NCBI GenBank assembly: GCA_964406575.1
Contig: CAYOSH010000061.1
Location: forward strand, 1 to 13,788
DNA: 13,788 bases
Source: WTAW01 sp964406575
Lineage (GTDB): Bacteria > Acidobacteriota > Aminicenantia > Aminicenantales > Aminicenantaceae
Direction of reading: 5' to 3'
Shown in pieces: positions 7,885 to 13,788 of the stretch. Every line of letters begins with the position of its first letter. Position 1 is the stretch's first letter. Made by a program: the position numbers and the translations under genes. The notes beneath the pieces were generated by a model, which was not told where the DNA came from, did no database searches, and saw nothing but the letters and a program-made list of their open reading frames with translations.

Positions 7885-7917
7885 CCCAATCTTTCTTTGC
7901 GTGATTGGGTAAGGAGG
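7885..7917 (+). promoter_or_regulatory. Leader hairpin next to a strong Shine-Dalgarno
   Basis: CCCAATC (7885-7891) and GATTGGG (7903-7909) form a 7-bp stem with an 11-nt loop. They end one base before AAGGAGG (7911-7917), the ribosome-binding site of the M24-like gene at 7925. The position suggests an effect on translation or mRNA stability. The rest of the divergent gap 7596-7884 holds the tRNA-Leu fragment and no gene; a weak plus-strand promoter candidate there (TTGAAC at 7784, TACTCT at 7808) is not convincing. Confidence 0.45.
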
Positions 7918-7924
7918 TAAAATC

Positions 7925-9346
7925 ATGAATAAAACAAGGGCTTTAATCGCATTCATTTGCGTTCTTTTCCTCATTCCGGGACTCTACGCACAAACTCAGG
8001 AAGAGGATAATCTCCAGGAATTGCTGAATCAGATCCGCCGGGAAAAGTTTGACCGTATCCTGCCTCAAGTCATGCGCGAGAACAATATCGACATGTGGAT
8101 TCATGTATTCAGAGAAGGAAATCCCGACCCCCTTTCATCCCAATTGGGGAGCGAATACGGCGTTTTTATCTTTACGGACCGCGGCGGTGACAGGATCGAG
8201 CGGGCAGTTTTCGGTCACAGTTCGGATTTGGTTCGAGAATGCGGAGCCTACGATATCATTGTTCAACCAGACATCAAGATCCCTTTAACGGCTTTTCCGG
8301 AATACAGGATGCCTTTAGGGACATTTTATAGAAAGGGAGGGACCGAGTGGCCTGGAGGCCCGAAAACAGAATTAGACTTCAGGTTCAAGGGTGTCGGCAA
8401 ATTTGTAGCTGAACGCGACCCAAAACGAATCGGGGTCAATTACCTGGAAAAGCTGGGATCTCCCGTGTTGTATGAAATTCCCAGGCTACGATCCGATGGC
8501 CTTTCACATACGGACTACAACTTGTTGGTTAAAGCTATCGGTGAAAAATATTCCGAAAGAATTGTATCGGCGGAATATCTGATCACGGATTTTTTGTCCA
8601 GACCGGTTGAGAGCGAAATCGTCCTTTACAGAAAAATCCGTGAGAAAATTGCAGAATCTTTTGAGAAACAATTTAAGAGCATTGTGCCGGGCGAAACAAA
8701 ATTCGGTGATCTCGAGGGAAGGCGTTCGGTCGTTGACATGCACGGAAATCGACGCGGACGTGATTATGTGCTCCAGAGAGGCGACCTGCTCTGTCTGGCA
8801 GGAGGCAAACAGAGCGGCGGCCATGTGGATCCCGAATGGGAATACGGAAACTTCTATGATATCTCGTTCGAATACGGTTATATCCTCCGTGAAGGAGAGA
8901 CTGAACTGCCTCCAAAGATCGAAAAAGCCTGGGCAGATGTTTTGAAAGTCCGAAAAATTTTGGAAGATAACATTAAAGTGGGGCGTACTGCCGGAGAAAC
9001 CTTTGAAATTCTTAAGCAAAAAATCGAAGAAGCAGGATACATTTATGTCAATCGACAAATTTTTGAAAAAGATCTGGATCCTGAAAAAACCCAGGTTCCA
9101 CTCGACATGCATGCCGGAGCAGGAATTTATGCTCCCAGGATCGGGCCTTTGGGTCCGGATTGGCAGAGGGAGATGAAGCTTCCGCTCAATCACCACTTCT
9201 ATTTTGAATACTGGGTCTATGTTCCGATGCCCGAATGGGGGGATGGGAAATATTTATCCATCCAACTGCATGACGGCGCGTTCGTTACCGAGCGCGGAGT
9301 CGAGTATTTCTATCCTCCGCCCCGGGAGATTCGGTTGATTAAATAA
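7925..9346 (+). CDS. Secreted M24-like (Xaa-Pro peptidase/creatinase fold) protein, atypical metal site
   Basis: A 473-residue protein with a signal peptide (MNKTRALIAFICVLFLIPGL, probable cleavage after YAQ around residue 23), so it acts outside the cytoplasm. Residues about 35-225 resemble the creatinase N-terminal domain (DRILPQVMRENNIDMWIHVF near 43-62). About 228-473 resembles the M24 pita-bread domain (SEIVLYRKIREKIAESFEK, then QRGDLLCLAGG, YDISFEYGYILREGE, MHAGAG, FYFEYWVYVPMPEW, VTERGVEYF). Against the five M24 metal ligands (Asp, Asp, His, Glu, Glu), I align Ala292, Asp312, His396, Glu428 and His449, so the first Asp and last Glu appear replaced. It may be a non-peptidase relative or bind metal differently. 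The start is fixed by AAGGAGG 7 bp upstream. The tautomerase-like gene follows 81 bp downstream on the same strand. Confidence 0.85.
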   Translation: MNKTRALIAFICVLFLIPGLYAQTQEEDNLQELLNQIRREKFDRILPQVMRENNIDMWIHVFREGNPDPLSSQLGSEYGVFIFTDRGGDRIERAVFGHSSDLVRECGAYDIIVQPDIKIPLTAFPEYRMPLGTFYRKGGTEWPGGPKTELDFRFKGVGKFVAERDPKRIGVNYLEKLGSPVLYEIPRLRSDGLSHTDYNLLVKAIGEKYSERIVSAEYLITDFLSRPVESEIVLYRKIREKIAESFEKQFKSIVPGETKFGDLEGRRSVVDMHGNRRGRDYVLQRGDLLCLAGGKQSGGHVDPEWEYGNFYDISFEYGYILREGETELPPKIEKAWADVLKVRKILEDNIKVGRTAGETFEILKQKIEEAGYIYVNRQIFEKDLDPEKTQVPLDMHAGAGIYAPRIGPLGPDWQREMKLPLNHHFYFEYWVYVPMPEWGDGKYLSIQLHDGAFVTERGVEYFYPPPREIRLIK

Positions 9347-9427
9347 GAGAATGTTATTGGTTCGGAATCATAAGATTCGACTATTATGAGTATCTAATCT
9401 ATTTTCGATATAACTTTGGAGGCAAAA

Positions 9428-9628
9428 ATGCCTGTTATCCATGTAAATGTCTGGGAAGGTTACGGCCAGGAAAAAGCCAAACTTACGATCCAAAATATAA
9501 CAAAGGTCTTTGTTGATCTAGGGATCCCCCCTCAGGCGGTCCAAGTGATTGTGCATGAAATCCAGAAATCTCACTGGGGGATTGGCGGCGAACCTGCCGC
9601 GGAGAAGTTCAAAGATATTACTCCCTGA
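9428..9628 (+). CDS. 4-oxalocrotonate tautomerase-like small protein
   Basis: A 66-residue protein of normal 4-OT family length. The start is the ATG at 9428, five bases after GGAGG (9418-9422). This exposes Pro as the first residue after Met removal (MPVIHVNVWEG), the catalytic base of the family; a TTG four codons earlier would hide it. Conserved marks are the beta strand PVIHVNV, WEG, and the C-terminal HWGIGGEP (about 48-55, counting from Pro1). Compared with classical 4-OT, Arg11 is replaced by Tyr11 and Arg39 by Gln38 (one residue is missing in the alignment), while Phe50 is Trp49. It probably still forms the small oligomeric tautomerase fold, but it is unlikely to act on the dicarboxylate 2-hydroxymuconate. 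It may be co-transcribed with the M24-like gene. The 81-bp gap between them holds only weak hairpins. Confidence 0.85.
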   Translation: MPVIHVNVWEGYGQEKAKLTIQNITKVFVDLGIPPQAVQVIVHEIQKSHWGIGGEPAAEKFKDITP

Positions 9629-9916
9629 CTGCTTATCCTGTTAATTGTTAATTGTTCAGTTAATTGCGCTCAGACCGACGCAACTGCTTCAAAATAAGAA
9701 GGTTAAGCCATTTTTTTGGATTAAATAAGGCCTTAGAAGCACTTTTTTGGGGGTCAAAAGTAATACCTAACGATAATTATATTAATCGCGCTATATTTAT
9801 CCGCTTAAACGGTTGTTTTTATCCACATAATAATGTATTTAAGCTATTTTTTAGGCAGTTAAATTTACAGAACTTATTTATTTACAAGGAATTACATCAG
9901 CCAAAGCACAATTTCT
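9629..9916. other. AT-rich stretch without a recognisable gene
   Basis: It begins with three copies of TTAATTG in about 28 bp (9640-9667), but no clear intrinsic terminator is visible after the tautomerase-like gene. An 88-codon plus-strand frame crosses the stretch (9664-9930), but its predicted protein is not recognisable, has no good ribosome-binding site and reads through the end of the permease remnant, so I do not call it. The composition is clearly more AT-rich than the neighbours. Confidence 0.5.
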
Positions 9917-10096
9917 TTATTCCTGTTTGAGACTCGAGGCAGGATTTGCAACAGCCGCTCTGATGGTTTGGCGAGCGATGCTGAGAACCGCAACGATCAG
10001 GATGATGGAGATCGAGAAAGCAAATAATCCGGCATTAAAATGTAATAAGCTGCAATGAGATATTCGTGATAGAGGATCCCTTTGTATCCAAATTTG
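9917..10096 (-). pseudogene. C-terminal remnant of a MacB/FtsX-type ABC permease
   Basis: A 59-codon minus-strand stretch, bounded upstream by an in-frame TGA (10097-10099) and ending in TAA. It contains a transmembrane helix (AGLFAFSISIILIVAVLSIA) followed by RQTIRAAVANPASSLKQE at the very C-terminus. The last helix plus an 'anPv.sLr.E' tail is the standard end of MacB/FtsX-type permeases in Acidobacteriota-like genomes. No start codon or ribosome-binding site belongs to it and the rest of the gene is missing. The permease at the left edge shows only its N-terminus, so the two cannot be compared, but they belong to the same broad family. Confidence 0.65.
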
Positions 10097-10178
10097 TCAC
10101 TAGTCACCAGAAATGCTTAAAATCGCCTAATTCTGCGTATGGATGCTAAAACGAAAAGCAGGAATTTCAGGGGAAAAG

Positions 10179-10236
10179 TGGCGGGGCCGACGAGACTTGA
10201 ACTCGCAACCTCTGGCGTGACAGGCCAGCGATCTAA
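10179..10236 (-). pseudogene. 3' part of tRNA-Asp(GUC), including CCA end
   Basis: On the minus strand, from TTAG in the D-loop onward, the sequence follows bacterial tRNA-Asp. The anticodon stem CTGGC/GCCAG is perfect around loop CTGTCAC (anticodon GTC). The T-arm GCGAG/CTCGT pairs throughout with loop TTCAAGT. The 3' acceptor strand CGGCCCC, discriminator G and encoded CCA are present. The matching 5' acceptor strand (GGGGCCG) and the first half of the D-arm are absent. In their place is unrelated sequence with a small hairpin (CAAGC-CATTTT-GCTTG, 10245-10260). The intact arms argue that this is a recently separated 3' end, as left by tRNA-targeting integrases at attachment sites, not slow decay. 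Confidence 0.7.
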
Positions 10237-10440
10237 GGCTCAGGCAAGCAAAATGGCTTGAGATGTTGTTATTATCAGCATGAGGAGGGCATGAAGCTCC
10301 CAAGACTCCTAAGCCTACGCCCGTTGGATTCTTTGTGTCACGAGAAAAAACAGCCTTTCGTATTTCCCCTGTAGTTAGATAACATCTGCTAGTCTCAGGA
10401 ATCACCTAAATTCACGATTTCAAGCTAATTCTACACCTAT

Positions 10441-10504
10441 AAAATGTAACAGCGAAATGTAGAGTGCTTAGGTTAGTATTCAAAAATGGATTTTGTTACA
10501 TTTT
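10441..10504. repeat. 11-bp inverted repeat, arms 42 bp apart
   Basis: AAAATGTAACA (10441-10451) and TGTTACATTTT (10494-10504) are perfect reverse complements. The segment lies in the gene-free zone, just beside a second inverted-repeat pair. It could be the ends of a small non-autonomous element; no flanking target duplication is obvious. Confidence 0.5.
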
Positions 10505-10524
10505 TACTGCTTCAATCCAGTCAG

Positions 10525-10597
10525 CCTCTCCCTCGCATCGTCCACCTCAGCTATCCAAGGGTCAGCGTCTTTCAGTTAGGCATTCCAGAGGGAGAGG
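10525..10597. repeat. 10-bp inverted repeat, arms 53 bp apart
   Basis: CCTCTCCCTC (10525-10534) and GAGGGAGAGG (10588-10597) are perfect reverse complements. The inner 53 bp hold no open reading frame of note. No T-run follows, so a terminator is not suggested. The rest of 10237-10644 shows no gene. Confidence 0.5.
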
Positions 10598-10644
10598 AAT
10601 TTCTCGAAGTACTTTAACTATATCACCTTTTCTCAAACTTAGAT

Positions 10645-10815
10645 TCATACTGTGCGGCCGTCCGGCGAGGGCGACGCTTCCATATCCGTGCCTTCATGAA
10701 ACTCAAGTTCCAGGGACGCGCCGCGCCTGATGCAGCATTGGACAATAAGAAGCGGAAGTAATAACAAGGCAACAATTCCCAAAGCTGAGTGATCGTGTTT
10801 CCTAAGGATTTGCAT
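10645..10815 (-). pseudogene. Truncated N-terminus of a secreted TolB/PD40-type propeller protein
   Basis: A 56-codon frame starting at an ATG with a good Shine-Dalgarno (GAAGGAGG, 5 bp upstream). It encodes a basic start (MQILRKHDHS), a hydrophobic export helix (ALGIVALLLLPLLIVQCC), then LELEFHEGTDMEASPSPDGR, TV and stop. The segment EGTDMEASPSPDG is the typical entry into the first blade of TolB/WD40-like (PD40) propellers, as in secreted amidohydrolase/propeller proteins. The frame stops there and no further blade is found downstream, so the body of the gene is deleted. A paralogous propeller gene lies upstream on the same strand, making recombination between repeats a possible cause (inference). 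Confidence 0.6.
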
Positions 10816-10946
10816 GGATCCTCCTTCTAAAGACATCTGGTCTTTTTTCGACTAGAGTGGTCCCCCAGATAAGAAATACTTTTTTCGAGTGGCGTCCCTC
10901 CGCTAGCCATAGGGCTTGGAGCTGCGGTCTCCCATCGCAAAATGAT

Positions 10947-10974
10947 GATATACCCCGTCTGCGATTAAAATCAA
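10947..10974 (-). promoter_or_regulatory. Candidate promoter for the truncated propeller gene
   Basis: On the minus strand, TTGATT (10969-10974) and TATATC (10947-10952) are 16 bp apart, about 130 bp ahead of the start at 10815. Only moderate consensus matches; the region 10816-11077 otherwise holds no gene I trust. Confidence 0.25.
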
Positions 10975-11077
10975 GAGCCTCTAAGACTGACAGGGTTGAT
11001 TTGCTCCTCGGATCCTGGTCCAAAATGGGTGCTAGATTTTCGTGAAACCACTAGATTGTCATCACGATCTTTTCAAA

Positions 11078-13165
11078 CTACTTGACGTCTTTCAGTGGCG
11101 GCAGGAAGTTCTCCATAACCCAAACCTCGTCTTTGTTCTTGACCTCAGTGAAGGCGATGTGCCGTCCGTCCGGATGGAGGCAAATATATCTCATCCCGTC
11201 CGCGGCAAGATCCAGCTTGCGCTGTTCGCCACTCTGGACGGAGATCAGCCACAGCTCGGTTTTCGAGTTATGGGGGCTGGACTGCCTGGCAAAGAGTAGA
11301 CTCGAGCCGTCGGGCGTCCAGGCCGTCTGAGCAGGAAATGGTAGCTGCACTCCGCGCAGCAAATCTCGAGATTCTCCTCCCGCAGCCGGAATAACCTTTA
11401 AGACCATCGGGCTTTCCATGTCAGCGACCTCCACAATGGCCAATTGCAGCCCGTCCGGTGAGAGAGCTGCGAACCCAGGAAAGTACGCAGGATCAGCAAT
11501 ACAGTAGAGCTCTTTATCCTCTCCGGTCTCAAGGTCCCGCACCATTAAACAGCTCCTTTTGGGCTCTTTGAACGCCGCTTGGTAGAACATAGCCTTGCCG
11601 TCGCGAGACGTGACGGGGAGCATGCCATAACTCCCAGCGGGTCTGGGGACGGCGACAAAGTCGCCCGTTTGGACGTCAATGAGAAACTGGCCGATCATCC
11701 CGGAAGGATCCATTGCCATAACGAGCAGGGAGTTTGCGTCAAGTGACCAACGAGCATAGGGCACACGCTCGAGCTTTGAGACCAGTTCACGCACTTCTCC
11801 GCTTTCGGTGGAGCGAATACAGAGCGCCCTGGCTCCCCAATATCCCGCCCCTCGTTTCGAAAGGAAAAGCAGCTGCCGGCCATCCGGTGACCAGTCGGGC
11901 TTGCTGTTGGAACCCACGAAACGCTGGGTGGCAGTTCGAGGCGAGGAAATAAGTTTGCCTGTCGCAAGATCGAGCTCGGCGATGTACACGTCGTTCATCT
12001 CCATACGCACGCTATAGTAGTACGAACCGTTTCGGGTAAATCCCATCGCGTCGATGTCCAAACCCAGGTCAGGCTTGACCAGCTCTGGAGTTCCCTGGGG
12101 GTTGCCCTCGGCAACTTGAATCCACCAGGCGCCCATGGTTCCGGTACGGTTGCTGAGGAATAGGATTCTCTTGCCGTCCGGCGTCCAGTCCGGATAGATA
12201 TCCTGGGCCGGGTGCTGAACAAGCGGAATCTCGCGGCCTCCGTCCAAGGCAAGAACAAAGATGTCGTACTCTCCTGATTCAGAGACCTGCTGAAGAGCGT
12301 ATGCGATGTAACGGCCATCCGGAGAGAACCGAGGGCGTCCAGGTTTGCGTTTATCGAAGTTTTTCAGGATGCGAACGGAAGCGTCCTTTATGGAAACCAG
12401 GGCTATCTGGCTGGTCCCGTCTCTTCGGCTAAGGACAGCCAAAATACTCTTGCCGTCCGGGGACCAATCGGTGGGGGATGCTTCCTCTACTTTGGCATTG
12501 CTGTAAAGAACGCGAGGCTCGGCACCGTCCAGCCCGACAACACGTAGTTCTTCGCGATAGTCGTCTCGATACCAGCAGTAGGCCACCTGCTCGCCGTCCG
12601 GCGATGGCACCGATGAATAGGCGGATTGAATAACACTTTGGTGTTTGGTGAGCTGGCGGATTTGCCCTGTGGCGAGATCGCGAATCCCCAGGTCTTCGCT
12701 CTCGGTTCGGAAACTCAAGTAGGCGCCATCGCGGGAAGGCGCGCCCATACCTCCATACCAAGGCCCTATCCAGATCCGACGGACCGTTACGTCTGGCGCC
12801 GAGCCTGGCCCCCGGCCCAGCGCAGCCAGACGCGCCTGGGCAGTGGCCACTATTTCTTTCTGATCAGAAAACTCGCGCACCACCCGCTCGTAGGCCTTCG
12901 TCGCTTCCGCACTGCCCAGCTTCTCGTGGCATTGGCCCATCCGCAGCAGGGCGGTCGCGACCGTAGCGCGGCCGGTGCCGGGCAATGCGATGATCCTCTG
13001 GTACTGTTCGATGGCGCCCCTCAAGTCTCCATCGATGGTTTCTGTTTTTATAGCGGCCTGGAGCGCCACCTCTGCATTTTGATCCTGTGTCTGATTCATG
13101 GGGGGTCCGGCAAACAAAGCCACACAGAGCAGCCCGGTCAAAAGAATCAACTGTGTTGGTTTCAT
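11078..13165 (-). CDS. Secreted TPR plus TolB/PD40-like beta-propeller protein
   Basis: A 695-residue protein. The start at 13165 is chosen because AGGAGGTGAT, nearly the full anti-Shine-Dalgarno complement, ends 4 bp upstream; a GTG three codons earlier would fall inside that site. A signal peptide (MKPTQLILLTGLLCVALFAG) predicts export. Residues about 30-120 form helical TPR-like repeats (LRGAIEQYQRIIALPGTGRA and ALLRMGQCHEKLGSAEATKA) of the kind used for partner binding. From about 130 to the end, about twelve strand motifs with a [SPT]-x-DG core recur (PSPDG, DWSPDGK, RFSPDGR, DWTPDGK, DWSPDGR, ALSPDG, AWTPDG, CLHPDG and weaker ones), enough for one or two propellers. No catalytic domain follows. 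It lies 79 bp downstream of the response regulator gene. Function unknown; a periplasmic or surface binding scaffold is most likely. Confidence 0.85.
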   Translation of the reverse strand: MKPTQLILLTGLLCVALFAGPPMNQTQDQNAEVALQAAIKTETIDGDLRGAIEQYQRIIALPGTGRATVATALLRMGQCHEKLGSAEATKAYERVVREFSDQKEIVATAQARLAALGRGPGSAPDVTVRRIWIGPWYGGMGAPSRDGAYLSFRTESEDLGIRDLATGQIRQLTKHQSVIQSAYSSVPSPDGEQVAYCWYRDDYREELRVVGLDGAEPRVLYSNAKVEEASPTDWSPDGKSILAVLSRRDGTSQIALVSIKDASVRILKNFDKRKPGRPRFSPDGRYIAYALQQVSESGEYDIFVLALDGGREIPLVQHPAQDIYPDWTPDGKRILFLSNRTGTMGAWWIQVAEGNPQGTPELVKPDLGLDIDAMGFTRNGSYYYSVRMEMNDVYIAELDLATGKLISSPRTATQRFVGSNSKPDWSPDGRQLLFLSKRGAGYWGARALCIRSTESGEVRELVSKLERVPYARWSLDANSLLVMAMDPSGMIGQFLIDVQTGDFVAVPRPAGSYGMLPVTSRDGKAMFYQAAFKEPKRSCLMVRDLETGEDKELYCIADPAYFPGFAALSPDGLQLAIVEVADMESPMVLKVIPAAGGESRDLLRGVQLPFPAQTAWTPDGSSLLFARQSSPHNSKTELWLISVQSGEQRKLDLAADGMRYICLHPDGRHIAFTEVKNKDEVWVMENFLPPLKDVK

Positions 13166-13197
13166 TGTAATCACCTCCTGCCCCTTATGTTACGGCT

Positions 13198-13229
13198 CCA
13201 TTGTCAGGAGAGTATCCGTGCTATTGTCA
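13198..13229. promoter_or_regulatory. Direct repeat upstream of the propeller gene
   Basis: CCATTGTCA (13198-13206) and CTATTGTCA (13221-13229) lie in the same orientation with a 23-bp period, about two helical turns, between the response regulator stop and the propeller gene start. Such spacing would put both on one face of DNA, as OmpR/PhoB-type regulators like. With only two imperfect copies this is a weak call. Confidence 0.25.
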
Positions 13230-13244
13230 CGATTGTGTTTTTAT

Positions 13245-13788
13245 TCAGCCATCGAAACGGTATCCCAGGCCACGGACGCTCTTGATGTAACGCGGTTCTG
13301 AGGGTTCCGGTTCTATTTTTTTTCGCAAGGTGACGACGTGATTGTCGACCACACGGTCTGTGACGAACATGCCGCGCCCCCAAACGAGATCCAGAAGTTG
13401 ATTCCTACTCAGCACTTTCCTGCTGTGGCGGATAAAAGCGGCGAGCAGCTTGAAATCGAGGGCGGTCAGTTCCACCGGTTTGCCGGCGCGCCGCAGCTCA
13501 CAACGGTCAAAATCCACTTCCGCATCGCCGAAACGGTATACAGGCAAATCGTCTTTCTCAGCTCGGCGGAGTGCCGCTTTAATCCGGGCCCGCAGTTCGC
13601 GAGGGCTGAAGGGCTTGGTCACGTAGTCGTCGGCTCCGATTTCCAACCCCATCACTTTCTCCGCCTCCTGGGCCTTGGCGGTCAGCATGATGACTGGCGT
13701 TTTCGATCCGCCCCGGCGCAGCTCGCGGCAGACCTCGAAGCCGTCCTTTCGCGGCAGCATGACATCGAGCAGAATCAGGTCGAAGGCT
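13245..13788 (-). CDS. OmpR/PhoB-family two-component response regulator, 5' end missing
   Basis: The gene enters from the right edge, so the first part of the receiver domain (about 50 residues by family length) is unseen. The visible part opens with FDLILLDVMLPRKDGFEV, where the Asp of LLDVMLP is the phosphoacceptor. The receiver's conserved Thr (VIMLTA) and Lys (DDYVTKPFSPREL) follow. After a linker comes the winged-helix DNA-binding domain: FGDAEVDFDRCELRRAG, LTALDFKLLAAFIRHSRKVL, RNQLLDLVWG, then RVVDNHVVTLRKKIE and the C-terminal KSVRGLGYRFDG. All key residues visible are intact, so it should be phosphorylated by a sensor histidine kinase, presumably encoded nearby outside the window. 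The propeller gene follows on the same strand and may be a target or operon partner (inference). Confidence 0.95.
   Translation of the reverse strand, partial: AFDLILLDVMLPRKDGFEVCRELRRGGSKTPVIMLTAKAQEAEKVMGLEIGADDYVTKPFSPRELRARIKAALRRAEKDDLPVYRFGDAEVDFDRCELRRAGKPVELTALDFKLLAAFIRHSRKVLSRNQLLDLVWGRGMFVTDRVVDNHVVTLRKKIEPEPSEPRYIKSVRGLGYRFDG

Noticed and set aside
8504..9196. Long minus-strand open frame (230 codons) inside the M24-like gene
   Set aside because: Lies wholly opposite a well-supported gene with a signal peptide and Shine-Dalgarno; its translation is Phe/Ser-rich and shows no known family signature.
10127..10405. Minus-strand 92-codon frame
   Set aside because: Its most protein-like part (GCEFKSRRPRH) is the usual false translation of a tRNA T-arm, here the tRNA-Asp fragment.
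10802..11023. Minus-strand 73-codon frame ahead of the truncated propeller gene
   Set aside because: No known motif; it overlaps the candidate promoter and the Shine-Dalgarno of the better-supported frame.
11041..11066. Hairpin CGTGA/TCACG just after the propeller gene stop as a terminator
   Set aside because: Only a 5-bp stem with a long loop and no U-run following on the minus strand.
12626..13285. Plus-strand open frame (219 codons) opposite the propeller gene
   Set aside because: Antisense shadow of the TPR/propeller coding sequence; no ribosome-binding site and no recognisable domain.

Overview
The window looks like a bacterial chromosome segment from the Acidobacteriota / Candidatus Aminicenantes neighbourhood. 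This is inferred from gene content and protein style, not from a marker gene: a PadR regulator next to a MacB-type permease with an N-terminal prefix domain, a zinc-ribbon serine/threonine kinase remnant ending in a TPR-like tail, a secreted M24-like protein, and secreted TolB-like propeller proteins. The outer-membrane efflux protein (TolC type) indicates a two-membrane cell.

Left part (1-1577), minus strand: the 5' end of a prefix-domain ABC permease, its PadR-family regulator, and a wrecked serine/threonine kinase gene that keeps only its two ends and carries a one-base frameshift. The gap at 1157-1577 holds three inverted repeats packed side by side and a 16-bp tandem repeat with a TGTCCCC core.

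Centre-left (1578-7595), minus strand: a complete tripartite RND efflux operon in the order TolC-like outer-membrane protein, membrane-fusion protein, RND pump. Spacings are 2 bp and then a 4-bp ATGA overlap, behind one plausible sigma-70-type promoter. The three proteins should assemble into one envelope-spanning exporter.

Centre (7596-9628): a tRNA-Leu(UAA)-like 3' fragment. Then, on the plus strand, a secreted M24-like protein with a hairpin just before its Shine-Dalgarno sequence, followed by a small 4-oxalocrotonate-tautomerase-like protein. Both enzymes keep the family fold signature but lack canonical active-site residues.

Scar zone (9629-11077): no intact gene. It holds the C-terminal end of a MacB/FtsX permease, a clean 3' portion of tRNA-Asp(GUC) ending in CCA, two inverted-repeat pairs, and the N-terminal end of a secreted propeller protein. 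This looks like the remains of integration, deletion and rearrangement.

Right part (11078-13788), minus strand and visibly G+C richer: an OmpR/PhoB-family response regulator running off the window, followed 79 bp downstream by a large secreted protein with a TPR-like N-terminus and about twelve TolB/PD40-type propeller strand motifs.

I did not find a clear new defence, CRISPR or biosynthetic system. The most unusual material is the set of gene and tRNA fragments, the stacked palindromes, and the two enzymes with altered active sites.
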